Source: UBA1732 sp045114235
GTDB taxonomy: Bacteria; Verrucomicrobiota; Lentisphaeria; Victivallales; UBA1829
Assembly: GCA_045114235.1 (NCBI GenBank)
Contig: JBGUKB010000038.1
Coordinates: forward strand, 1-64,000
DNA: 64,000 bases
Reading direction: 5' to 3'
Shown: positions 15,571 through 23,753 of the stretch, in pieces
How the letters are laid out: every line of letters starts with the position of its first letter
Position numbering within the stretch: the stretch's first letter is position 1
Translations under genes and position numbers: made by a program
Notes under the pieces: model-generated
What the model was told of the DNA's origin: nothing
The model's database searches: none
The model's input: the letters and a program-made list of their open reading frames with translations, nothing else

Positions 15571-18500
15571 GGTTCGCTGTCCTCAAAAAGATCCGATACC
15601 GTCAGAATCAGACGATATCCGTGTTTATAATTGTCGTATACGATAATTTCAGGAAAAATAGTCGCATCTTTTACGATATACCGAAAGTACCAGGATTGCC
15701 AGTCGATAGTTTCGTTTTTAAAGTAACTTTTTCCCATAACGGGCAATTTCGTTCCCCAAAACTCGGTAGCAAGCTCCTCTTTGACGTCTCCGTCGCCGTC
15801 TCCGACGGGTTCCCGGCGGATGATCTTGCTGTTGTCTTTTACAATTTCTGTCGCGCCGGTTTTGACGCCGCGCCACGGGTCAAGACCGCCGAAGATATGG
15901 AAAAAGTCCGCAAGAATGAATCCGGCTGCCTCTTCCTCGTGCCCGTCCAGGAAGTCGATCGGCATGAACCAGTAGTCGGCGAGGGCGTCTTTCGTACCCG
16001 CCAGCTCGAAGATCTTGCCGCCGGACGGAGAAAACGCCGCCACGCGCAGTTCGCCGGAGCCGTCGTAGGAGACGGCGCACAGCGTGGCCTGTTTGAAGAA
16101 CTTGTATTCGAAGGTGACTTTGCCTTGAAATGCGAACGGTTTCATCGGTCCGGCGGGCGGCTGGACCTTGTCGCGGTAAAGCGTCCATTCGGTCTCGGTC
16201 AATGGCGGGATCGGGTCGTATTCGTAGGGCAGGGAATGGCAGGCGGATGTAAGGAAGAGTAAAGAGGATGCGAGGACAAAGAGTATGGTTTTGAGCGAGG
16301 AAGAATGATTGTTTTTTTGTGCGAATCCGTGGCGGATGGACGGCAGAAGCAATGCGGCGGCTCCCCAGGCGGCGAGCACACCGGGGATCAGGGCGAATCC
16401 CGCTTCGTGCAGGAGAGGATGCCCCGCGAACGCGATGGTGAGTCCTCCAGCGGCGGTCGTGAGCGCGGAGGCGGAGATCGCGCGGAAAACGTACGGATTC
16501 GCGGAACGCTCGCTGCCGATCACGAAGACACCGTAGTCGATGGCGAGGCCGGAGAGCAGGACCAGCGAGATCTCGGCGGCGAGATTCAGCGGCTTTCCGA
16601 GGACCGCGTATACAGCGCAGACGGTCAGGAGCGCCATCGCGACCGGGATCATCGCGCAGAGGCTGTCGTGCACGCTACGGAAGAAGAGGAACGCGATCAC
16701 GAAGACCGAGAGCACGGCGAGGATCACGGGCAGCGTCGCAGCGGACTTCATGTCGGACACGATCTGTGCGGGGATGTCCGCGCGGGAGATGGCGACGGCT
16801 CCTAAGATGTCGTACGGGACAGGCCCGGCTCCGGGGCGGTGCTTGTTGGCGAGGGCCGACTGGGGCAGGAAGACCGCCGCATACCAGCCGCTGCCGTCCG
16901 CCGCGGGACGCAGGATGCGGTTCAGGACGGGAGTGAAGATTTCGGGATAGGAATCGAGGTCGGGCGATTCGAGGCCGTGTTTGAGCGAGGCGAGGAACGG
17001 ATCGAAGGCGTCCGGCTCGAACCCTTCCTCTTCCGCGGCGGCGCGGAGCGATTCCGCAAAAGCATCATAATCGAACGATTCGCGCCAGGAAGCGAGATTG
17101 ATCTCCCAAATACTTTTCGTCGCGTCGAACGGCGGCGGAATCAGGAAAGACGGGGAGAACATCCTGTCCTCGATCTCAGGTTCCAGTTTGGAAAACTCAT
17201 CGCAAATCAGTCCGGCGGACATCAGCGCTGTGTTCGCATCCTTGCCGGGCACAGCCAGAACCCCCTGCGCCGGGCCATCGAGGAAGAGACGTTCCACCGC
17301 GTCCGCCGTTTCGCTGAGCTTCTCCTGCGCGGCGTCGAACTGGCGGAGGTCGGTTCGGACCGTGAGCCGCAGGGCCGCGAGGATGGCGAACAGTGCCATT
17401 AGCCCGAAACAGATGCCGCAGGCAAGCTTCGGCGAAAATGTCTTCAGCGGGCGCGGTTTCGGCAGAGGCTTTTTTGTGCGGATCAGGATGGACGGGAACA
17501 GCAGAAGCGTGAGCAGAAGACTGGCGAGCAGGCTGATCCCGATGAACACGCCGAACTGCCGCACGCCGGGAATCGGCGTCAGGGCGAGCAGCAGGAAGAC
17601 CGCAGCCGAGGTCGCCGCGCCCGTCAGCAGGGACGGTGCGATGCGGATCAGACGCCGCACGGGGCAGGGCGTCTGCATGGTCATGTAGACGTGCACGCCG
17701 TAATCGACGGCCAGACCGATCACGAGCCCGCCTGTGGCCGTCACGAAGAGCAGGACGGGTTCGCCGGGGATCGCGAGGAGGCCGACGGCGGCGAGCGAGA
17801 CGATCGCGGGGAAGACCGGAATGGCCAGTGCGCGCAGGTCGCGGCGGAAGAGCAGCAGGATCGCGGGCAGAAAGAGCAGGATGGAGAGGATGCACGCGAG
17901 CTTCACGTCCGACTTGATGACGCGTTCGTTTTCGATGGAGTGGGCGTGGGCGAGCAGAAGGTCGGCGCGGATGCCGGACAGCGGGTGTTTCGCGAGGACG
18001 CTTTCGAGGTCGTCCATGAGCCTCCGTCCGCCGACCGTGTCGGCTGCGGAAACATCCATTTCGAGCAGAAGCAGACGGTGGAGACCGTCCGGGGAGACGA
18101 TGGCGGTTTCGCCGTCCTTCAGGCGGAACGACGAGGCGGAACGGAATTGTTCGAGCGTGGCGAGTTTCGATGCGGCAAATCCGGTCGGATCGGCAAGCAC
18201 GAGCGACGCGAATCCGCCGAGCAATATCTTGCGTTTGACATTCGAAACGATTTCCGCGGCATCAAGCCCGGAAAACGGCTGGAACTGCGGGATCCATTCC
18301 TGGAAAGAAGCGAGGGTGGCGGGCAGGTCATCCGGCAGAAACCGGTTGTCGACGCGCGTGATGCCTGGGATGGATGCGATCTCGTCGGCGATACGGTCGA
18401 TCTCGGAAGACGCGGCGTCGAGCTGTTCCTCCGTGTCCGCGGTGAACAGAACGGCGGACTGATTGAATAAACCTGAATTCAGGAGGACGGCGCATGCCTG

Positions 18501-18662
18501 TTCGGATCTGCTGCCGGAGGGGAGCATGCGCGTGATGTCGGCGCTGAACGACGCGGTGAGGATGGGGAGCGCGGCGAGGACAAGCGCGAGAATCGACAGG
18601 AACGCCGCGAGGACCGGGCGTCTCAAACCGAACAATATGACGCGCCGTAAAAGGGATTTCAT
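15567..18662 (-). CDS. RND/MMPL-family exporter fused to a lipoprotein-like C-terminal domain (ApeM-ApeN-like fusion)
   Basis: 1031 residues. Residues 1-785 are an MMPL/RND-type exporter: a membrane helix at 10-38, a large extracytoplasmic domain, a first helix bundle around 240-400, a second extracytoplasmic domain and a second bundle around 630-780. Then comes a further hydrophobic stretch ending LLFLTSAC, which looks like a lipobox, and about 235 residues resembling the separate DUF3261-type lipoprotein of aryl polyene clusters (ApeN). The frame is continuous and I see no ATG, GTG or TTG at the junction to start a second gene, so it is a real fusion. It probably moves the polyene lipid from the inner membrane with help from the LolA-like protein encoded upstream. 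Confidence 0.82.
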   Translation of the reverse strand: MKSLLRRVILFGLRRPVLAAFLSILALVLAALPILTASFSADITRMLPSGSRSEQACAVLLNSGLFNQSAVLFTADTEEQLDAASSEIDRIADEIASIPGITRVDNRFLPDDLPATLASFQEWIPQFQPFSGLDAAEIVSNVKRKILLGGFASLVLADPTGFAASKLATLEQFRSASSFRLKDGETAIVSPDGLHRLLLLEMDVSAADTVGGRRLMDDLESVLAKHPLSGIRADLLLAHAHSIENERVIKSDVKLACILSILLFLPAILLLFRRDLRALAIPVFPAIVSLAAVGLLAIPGEPVLLFVTATGGLVIGLAVDYGVHVYMTMQTPCPVRRLIRIAPSLLTGAATSAAVFLLLALTPIPGVRQFGVFIGISLLASLLLTLLLFPSILIRTKKPLPKPRPLKTFSPKLACGICFGLMALFAILAALRLTVRTDLRQFDAAQEKLSETADAVERLFLDGPAQGVLAVPGKDANTALMSAGLICDEFSKLEPEIEDRMFSPSFLIPPPFDATKSIWEINLASWRESFDYDAFAESLRAAAEEEGFEPDAFDPFLASLKHGLESPDLDSYPEIFTPVLNRILRPAADGSGWYAAVFLPQSALANKHRPGAGPVPYDILGAVAISRADIPAQIVSDMKSAATLPVILAVLSVFVIAFLFFRSVHDSLCAMIPVAMALLTVCAVYAVLGKPLNLAAEISLVLLSGLAIDYGVFVIGSERSANPYVFRAISASALTTAAGGLTIAFAGHPLLHEAGFALIPGVLAAWGAAALLLPSIRHGFAQKNNHSSSLKTILFVLASSLLFLTSACHSLPYEYDPIPPLTETEWTLYRDKVQPPAGPMKPFAFQGKVTFEYKFFKQATLCAVSYDGSGELRVAAFSPSGGKIFELAGTKDALADYWFMPIDFLDGHEEEAAGFILADFFHIFGGLDPWRGVKTGATEIVKDNSKIIRREPVGDGDGDVKEELATEFWGTKLPVMGKSYFKNETIDWQSWYFRYIVKDATIFPEIIVYDNYKHGYRLILTVSDLFEDSEP

Positions 18663-19345
18663 TTCTGTTTTGCCTGCCAGAGTGCGTCCGGGATGTCGGA
18701 ATCGAACACGGAATCAGTGTAGACAAGCTCGGTCACGTCGCCGTTCTTCTCGGACGCGCGGACCTTGACGATTTTTGTTTTTGTATCGTCAAGCGTGAGC
18801 TCGACTTCGGTGATGAGCGAGGCGGCGAAACGTTCGGAACGCGGTTTCAGGACGACCGTGCCGTCCTGTCCGGCGGCCGCCTCGAAATCCTTTTCCAGCG
18901 CCTTTACGTCGCCGGACGCGAACGCAGTCATGGCGTCGGAGAGCATTTCGAGCATCGGGTATTTGGAGAACGGCACGGAGACGGTCTTGTCGGAGTCGGC
19001 GTCCCACTGCGTGAGCCTGCCGTTCGCGATGATGCAGGAGTATTGAAGCGGTTTTTCGACGTGCCAGGCGAAGCGCTTGCCGGGACGGTCGAGGCAGAGT
19101 TCGCCGTTCAGGACCATCGGCTTTTTGAACGCCTTCAGGTGCTTCGTCTGGACGAATTTCGTGCGGAGCGTTTTGAAATTCGCGATGTTCGCGAGCAGTT
19201 CCGCCGTGTCGGGGACGCCGGCCTTTGCTTCCGCTTTCTGCGGCTTCGATTCGGTCTGTGCGGCATCCTCCTCCGCGAAGGCGAAGGATGCGCAGACGGA
19301 CAGAAGGAGCGCCGTCAGGATGCGAATCGCCGGGTTGAACGTCAT
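18659..19345 (-). CDS. LolA-like periplasmic lipoprotein carrier (ApeL-like)
   Basis: 228 residues from the ATG at 19345, which overlaps the dehydratase stop (ATGA); a long artificial extension upstream belongs to other frames. Signal peptide at 1-25 (LLLSVCASFAFA), then an acidic/Gln-rich linker, then a LolA/LppC-like beta-domain: ANFKTLRTKFVQTKHLKAF, GKRFAWHVEKPLQYS and VPFSKYPMLEML. LolA proteins shield a lipid moiety while crossing the periplasm. In aryl polyene clusters the homologue ApeL probably carries the polyene lipid. Stop overlaps the exporter start by ATGA. Confidence 0.8.
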   Translation of the reverse strand: MTFNPAIRILTALLLSVCASFAFAEEDAAQTESKPQKAEAKAGVPDTAELLANIANFKTLRTKFVQTKHLKAFKKPMVLNGELCLDRPGKRFAWHVEKPLQYSCIIANGRLTQWDADSDKTVSVPFSKYPMLEMLSDAMTAFASGDVKALEKDFEAAAGQDGTVVLKPRSERFAASLITEVELTLDDTKTKIVKVRASEKNGDVTELVYTDSVFDSDIPDALWQAKQK

Positions 19346-19827
19346 TTTTTCTCTTCGTAGTTGGTCAGGAAGAGTTTCAGCGTGCCCTTCGCGGCGGGCT
19401 TGCCGTTGAGGAACGCCTCGTACCCGATGCCGCGCCATTTGCCGAGGTCGTACTGGACGTTGATGACGACGTCCACGGTGTCGCCGACGTGGGGGATGGC
19501 GGAGTATTCGGAGTCGACGACTTCGACCAGGAGCCCGCCGAAGGACTTGTCCTGGCGCTGGTAGGCGTCGAGAACGGCGGCGGTCTGCGCGGCGTATTCG
19601 ATGAACGTTTCCGCGCCGGTGGAGCCGTCGGCGGCCGCCAGCGGATGGTCGGGATGCACCACGGAGGACGTCTTGCCGCCCTGGTCCCATTCCTCGACGA
19701 TCGTGTCGATCAGCGCGAAGGGCTCGCCGTGCGGAAGCAGTCCGGCGGCGGGGTAGGGCAGTCTGGCGCGCAGTTCCTCGTGATTGAGGACCGGCTTGTT
19801 GGATTTCGGAGTTTCGGATTCGGCCAT
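19342..19827 (-). CDS. hotdog-fold 3-hydroxyacyl-ACP dehydratase (ApeP-like)
   Basis: 161 residues. A dehydratase-type hotdog with LLPHGEPFALIDTIVEE, where the His-Gly segment corresponds to the FabZ MPHRYPFLLID motif, and GAETFIEYAAQTAAVLDAY as the long helix. Longer and more divergent than the enzyme at 15187, as ApeP is relative to ApeI. AAGGAAT-type ribosome site; ATGA overlap with the LolA-like gene. Confidence 0.75.
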   Translation of the reverse strand: MAESETPKSNKPVLNHEELRARLPYPAAGLLPHGEPFALIDTIVEEWDQGGKTSSVVHPDHPLAAADGSTGAETFIEYAAQTAAVLDAYQRQDKSFGGLLVEVVDSEYSAIPHVGDTVDVVINVQYDLGKWRGIGYEAFLNGKPAAKGTLKLFLTNYEEKK

Positions 19828-19863
19828 GATGAATGAATTCCTTCTGAAACGGTATGTGAATGT

Positions 19864-20655
19864 TTAAGCTGATTTTGCGGATGTGAGGCAGAACGGATAG
19901 CGACGTTCCTGTTTCCACGCGTCGATCTCGCGGTCGAGCGCGGCGGTCTCCTCTTCGAGGATGCGGTGGACTTCCCGCTGGATGCGGAAATGCGGCTCGG
20001 ATGCGATGCGTTCCTGCGGGATCGGCTTCAGGACGCGCATGATGACGCGGCTGGGGCGCATGCGGAACGAACGGTCCGGGCTGGATTCGTTGCCCGCGAT
20101 GGCGACCGGGATCAGCGGCGCGCCGAGCTCCTTCGCGGCGCGGAAGAACGCGCTGTGGAACGGCGCCATGGTGCGCGAGCCGGAGCGCGTACCCTCCGGG
20201 AAGACGTAGATGGTGCCGGAATTGCTCAGCGCGCGGCGGGTCTGCTCCACGATCTCCTCGTAGGTGAGGTTGTTCACGTCGATGAAGCCGCCCATGCGCG
20301 CGAAGACGCCGAAGAACGGCATGTGCAGCGCCCAGCCCTTCGCGGCGGCCATTGCGGCGCCCGCGGCGGGGATGATCGAGACCAGGAAGGGGTCGGACGA
20401 CGAACGGTGGTTCACGACGAAGATGCCGTGGTTTGCGCCGCCGGAGAAGTCGTCGAGGCGGACCGGGATATACACGCTGTACCAGCAGCGGATCATGCAT
20501 CGGCCGAACGTGCGGATGAACTTCAGGACCGCGACGTTGAACGGTCTGCCGGTGAGGAGACAGAATATCCCCGCGACCAGAAAAAACGGCGAGGCCAGAA
20601 TGCAGTAGAGAGCGATGCAGACGACCATGTGCGTGTAGACGATCAGGGAAAACAT
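19864..20655 (-). CDS. PlsC-type 1-acylglycerol-3-phosphate acyltransferase
   Basis: 263 residues. Two hydrophobic N-terminal segments (about 5-40), then NHRSSSD (the HX4D catalytic motif), a substrate motif FPEGTRSGSRTMAPF, and VIPV-like LIPVAIAG. It esterifies a lysophospholipid or related acceptor at the inner membrane. Such an acyltransferase occurs in aryl polyene clusters (ApeD-like) and probably contributes to making the lipid anchor. AGGAG ribosome site precedes the ATG. Confidence 0.85.
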   Translation of the reverse strand: MFSLIVYTHMVVCIALYCILASPFFLVAGIFCLLTGRPFNVAVLKFIRTFGRCMIRCWYSVYIPVRLDDFSGGANHGIFVVNHRSSSDPFLVSIIPAAGAAMAAAKGWALHMPFFGVFARMGGFIDVNNLTYEEIVEQTRRALSNSGTIYVFPEGTRSGSRTMAPFHSAFFRAAKELGAPLIPVAIAGNESSPDRSFRMRPSRVIMRVLKPIPQERIASEPHFRIQREVHRILEEETAALDREIDAWKQERRYPFCLTSAKSA

Positions 20656-20704
20656 CTCCGGCTCCTGTTGATGGACGGCAATACGGGAAGACAGGCGAGG
20701 TTGT

Positions 20705-21034
20705 TTATTCGGATTTCTGCTGTGCGGCTTCCTGCGCCGCCTGTGCGGCGGCGGCCTTCGCGGCCTCGGCCTGCGCGGTAAGCATCGCCTGGTTCTTCTC
20801 GAAGAAGTCGTAGACGTCTCCGAGCGTGCGGACCTGCTTGATCTCCTCGTTGTCGCGGAGCGAGATGCCGAATTTGCGCTGAAGCCCGATCATCAGGTCG
20901 ACCATGTCGAGGCTGTCCAGCCCGAGGTCGTCGAAGAAGGTCTTTTCAGGGGAAAGGTCGGCGGGGTCGAGTTCCATTTCGTTGACGAGTGCGCCGTTGA
21001 CGGCTTCGATGATTTCGTCGCGTGTCAGATTCAT
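20705..21034 (-). CDS. acyl carrier protein with Ala/Gln-rich tail
   Basis: 109 residues. Residues 1-80 are a normal ACP with the phosphopantetheine site GLDSLD (Ser41). Residues 80-109 are an unusual helix-prone tail rich in Ala and Gln that ordinary ACPs lack. It is the only ACP in the operon, whereas described aryl polyene clusters carry two (ApeE and ApeF). It should carry the growing chain between the ketosynthases, reductase and dehydratases. GGAGG ribosome site upstream. Confidence 0.88.
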   Translation of the reverse strand: MNLTRDEIIEAVNGALVNEMELDPADLSPEKTFFDDLGLDSLDMVDLMIGLQRKFGISLRDNEEIKQVRTLGDVYDFFEKNQAMLTAQAEAAKAAAAQAAQEAAQQKSE

Positions 21035-21058
21035 ATTCGGATCCTCCGGGGAAGGTTG

Positions 21059-22276
21059 TTATACGTTGAGCTTGCAGATCAGGGATGCGTTGATGCCCCC
21101 GAACGCAAAGGAGTTTTTGAAGAAGATGCGGATTCGTTTTTCGCGCGGGGCGGTCAGGTGGTCGATCCCGGCGCAGGCGGGGTCGATGTCGACGAGGTTG
21201 CGGGTCGGGATCAGGACGCCGTGCCGCGCCATTTCGAAGACCGCCGCCATTTCCAGCGGGCCGGACGCGCCGAGCGTGTGTCCGAGGTGCCCCTTGAGGC
21301 TGGAGACCGGGACGTTCGCGCCGAAGACCTCGCGGATGGCCGCGGCCTCGGCGGCGTCACCCTGGAGCGTGGACGTGGCGTGCGCGCTGATGTAGTCGAT
21401 GTCGGCGGGATCGATCCCGCCGGACGCGCAGGTGTCCGCCATGCAGCGGGCGATGGCGGGCGCGTCGGACTGGCTGAGGCCGTTTCCGCCGCTGTTCGAG
21501 GAGTACCCGACGATCTCGCCGTAGATCTTCGCGCCGCGCTTCACGGCGTGTTCGTATTCCTCCAGGCAGAAGACCGCCGCGCCTTCGCCGCAGACCAGCC
21601 CCTTGCGGTGTGCCGAGAACGGCTGCGAACTCTGCGTGGGGTCGTCTTCGACGGGCGCGTGGGCGTACATCAGGGCGAACGAACCGGAGACTTCCGACCC
21701 GGTTTCGTCCGCGCCGCCGCAGAACATGACCGTCTCCTGTCCGGCGGCGATGAGCGCCGCGCCGAGCCCCATGGACTGAAGCCCGGAGGCGCAGGCGGAA
21801 CACGGCGAGTAGATCGCGCCGTTGAGCCCGAGCGTGCGTGCGAGGTTGAACGCCGTGGTGTGGGAGGCGGCTTTGAAGAAGTGCATCGGGGAGAGCCGGT
21901 CGCTCTGCCCGGAAATGACCAGCGCGTAGCCTTCACGCAGGGTGCTGACGGAGCCCATGGTGGATCCGACGGCGCATCCGGCGCTCAGAGAGAGCAGTTC
22001 GTCCTGCGTGAGCCCGGAATCCTGCATGGCGGCAAGCCCTGCCATCGCGGTGAAGCAGGCCGCCGGAGCCATGGAGCGGCGGATCGTGCGAGGCAGGACG
22101 CGGAAACGTTCGGGATCGCGCGGAGCGGGCGCGGTCGGCAGGAAATTCTCCTCTTCTCCGGCGCGTACGACGGCGCTTTTGCCCGCGGCGAGGTTGTCGA
22201 AGAGTTCGCCGGGCGTGAATCCGAGCGCGCTGTAGATGCCGCTGCCCGTGATGACGACGCGTTTGAGTCCGTTCAT
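21059..22276 (-). CDS. beta-ketoacyl-ACP synthase, third copy (ApeR-like)
   Basis: 405 residues, full-length KAS I/II type. Catalytic Cys162 in SACASG, His in SAHATSTLQGDAAE, Lys/His in KGHLGHTLGASG, and C-terminal NSFAFGGINASLI. It lies with the ketoreductase and ACP at the promoter-proximal end and has no half-KS partner, so it probably works as a homodimer, as ApeR does. Start well supported by AGGAGG. Together with the two KS/half-KS pairs it makes five KS-fold proteins in one operon. Confidence 0.9.
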   Translation of the reverse strand: MNGLKRVVITGSGIYSALGFTPGELFDNLAAGKSAVVRAGEEENFLPTAPAPRDPERFRVLPRTIRRSMAPAACFTAMAGLAAMQDSGLTQDELLSLSAGCAVGSTMGSVSTLREGYALVISGQSDRLSPMHFFKAASHTTAFNLARTLGLNGAIYSPCSACASGLQSMGLGAALIAAGQETVMFCGGADETGSEVSGSFALMYAHAPVEDDPTQSSQPFSAHRKGLVCGEGAAVFCLEEYEHAVKRGAKIYGEIVGYSSNSGGNGLSQSDAPAIARCMADTCASGGIDPADIDYISAHATSTLQGDAAEAAAIREVFGANVPVSSLKGHLGHTLGASGPLEMAAVFEMARHGVLIPTRNLVDIDPACAGIDHLTAPREKRIRIFFKNSFAFGGINASLICKLNV

Positions 22277-22304
22277 GCGCGCCTCCTGTCGGTGTAGAAA
22301 GAGT

Positions 22305-23033
22305 TCAGCATACCAGACCTCCGTTCACGCCGATGACCTGCCCGGTGATGTACTCCGAATACGGCCCTGCGAGGAAAGAAACGACTGCCGCGACTTCCTC
22401 CGGCGTGCCTTTGCGTCCGAGCGGGATCAGCGGCAGGATCTTGGTCATGTCGAGGTCGCGCGTCATTTCCGTGTCGATGACGCCGGGCGCGACCGCGTTC
22501 ACGAGGATGTTCCTGCGTCCGAGCTCTCCGGCGAGCGCCTTCACAGCGCCGATGAGGCCGGCTTTCGCGGCGGAGTAATTGACCTGGCCCGGACGGCCGA
22601 CCTGGCCGGACGCACTGCTGATGACGATGATGCGGCCCCTCTTCGCGGAGATGAGCGGCTGGACCAGCGGCTGGACGCAGTTGTAGAACCCGTCGAGTCC
22701 CGTCCGGATCACGTCGTCCCACTCCGCCGAGGTCATCCAGGCGAAAAGATCGTCGCGGGAGATGCCGGCGTTGTAGACGACCGCATAGGGCGGCTTGTCG
22801 GCGAAAAGCTCCGTGATGACGCGGATGCTTTCCGCCCGGTCGGTCACGTCGAGCGAGACCGGAAGGAAGGAGCGTCCGAGCGCCTCGACCTGTGCGCGCA
22901 GGCCGTCGAGACGCGCCGTGTCGCCGCGGCAGGTCGCCGCGACGTCGAAGCCGTCCTGGGCCAGACGCAATGCGGTCGCATACCCGATCCCGCGGGACGC
23001 GCCGATGATGAATGCGAGACGATCCGATGCCAT
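22305..23033 (-). CDS. 3-oxoacyl-ACP reductase, FabG-type SDR (ApeQ-like)
   Basis: 242 residues, classical short-chain dehydrogenase. GASRGIG cofactor loop (11-17), NAG at the active-site edge, catalytic Ser in SSASG and YSAAK Tyr-Lys pair around residue 150, and C-terminal ITGQVIGVNGG as in FabG. It reduces the beta-keto group of the ACP-bound chain with NADPH. First gene of the 15-gene operon; together with the dehydratases and without an enoyl reductase it would leave a conjugated polyene. The ribosome site AGGAG is about 15 bases away, so the start is slightly uncertain. Confidence 0.9.
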   Translation of the reverse strand: MASDRLAFIIGASRGIGYATALRLAQDGFDVAATCRGDTARLDGLRAQVEALGRSFLPVSLDVTDRAESIRVITELFADKPPYAVVYNAGISRDDLFAWMTSAEWDDVIRTGLDGFYNCVQPLVQPLISAKRGRIIVISSASGQVGRPGQVNYSAAKAGLIGAVKALAGELGRRNILVNAVAPGVIDTEMTRDLDMTKILPLIPLGRKGTPEEVAAVVSFLAGPYSEYITGQVIGVNGGLVC

Positions 23034-23102
23034 AAAACCGAAGCAAGCTCCTGAGAACGTGGGAGTAAAAAATTGATGATGTGCCGGCGCAGTGTGCGTG
23101 CG

Positions 23103-23161
23103 CCGCGTCTTTATCTATATACTGTAACACTCTTTTTGCTTTTTTCAACCGGAAGACGCGG
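23103..23161. promoter_or_regulatory. inverted repeat upstream of the polyene operon
   Basis: CCGCGTCTT (23103-23111) and AAGACGCGG (23153-23161) are perfect 9-bp inverted arms enclosing an AT-rich segment with TATATA and T runs that could contain the operon promoter. No convincing -35/-10 pair with normal spacing is visible. Could be an operator or a hairpin. Confidence 0.4.
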
Positions 23162-23231
23162 AATCTTTTGCGCCTTTTTGCAGGAAACGAACAGAAAATG
23201 TGCTGAAAAAAGCAGAAATAAAACCCCGGAT

Positions 23232-23753
23232 TTATTCCACGGGGAAGAACATGGACTGCGTGGCGGCGTTCGTCCTGCGGCGGAAGACGCGGCCGGGAAT
23301 GCCCTGTTTCGAGTAGGTCGGGCGGCCCATGAAATTGACGTGATGCCGGATGGCGAGCGGACCGAACGGGCCGCGCAGGATTTCGACGAGGTCGAACCGG
23401 TAACGGCGGTTCGCGGCGGCGTCGCCGAGGTCGTGCAGGAACGAGACCGCGGCGCGGAAGTTGCGGCGTTTCTGGGCGTCGGAGAGCTCGCGCCACGGTT
23501 CGGGGCGTCTGCCGAACTGGCGCAGGTGGCAGTAGCGCGTCTTCACCTCGACGAACACGAACGCCGCGCCGTCGAGGCAGACCAGGTCGAGTTCGCCGAA
23601 TGGCGTGCGGCAGTCGCGCAGCAGGACGGTATATCCCAGCTGCGCGAGCAACCGTGACGCGTCGCGTTCTCCGGCCGCGCCGAGCCGTTTCCGCCAGGAG
23701 CGTTTCCGGGCGGACTGCCGGGGCGCGGATGCTCCTGTTACGTCGTCAGGCAT
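23232..23753 (-). CDS. yraN: YraN/UPF0102 family nuclease-fold protein
   Basis: 173 residues. N-terminal basic extension, then GAAGERDASRLLAQLGY, TPFGELDLVCLDG and VFVEVKTR, the conserved PD-(D/E)XK-like core of the UPF0102 family. The C-terminal 50 residues are longer than usual. The family's cellular role is unsettled; links to DNA uptake or repair have been proposed. Third gene of a leftward unit with the UDP-sugar pyrophosphorylase, overlapping the middle gene by 8 bases. Confidence 0.85.
   Translation of the reverse strand: MPDDVTGASAPRQSARKRSWRKRLGAAGERDASRLLAQLGYTVLLRDCRTPFGELDLVCLDGAAFVFVEVKTRYCHLRQFGRRPEPWRELSDAQKRRNFRAAVSFLHDLGDAAANRRYRFDLVEILRGPFGPLAIRHHVNFMGRPTYSKQGIPGRVFRRRTNAATQSMFFPVE

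Noticed and set aside
9060..23033. Flexirubin/dialkylresorcinol or essential fatty-acid operon
   Set aside because: No DarA/DarB-like or aryl-ligase genes are seen, and LolA-like, exporter, half-KS and GT-DUF2062 genes do not belong to a housekeeping fatty-acid operon.
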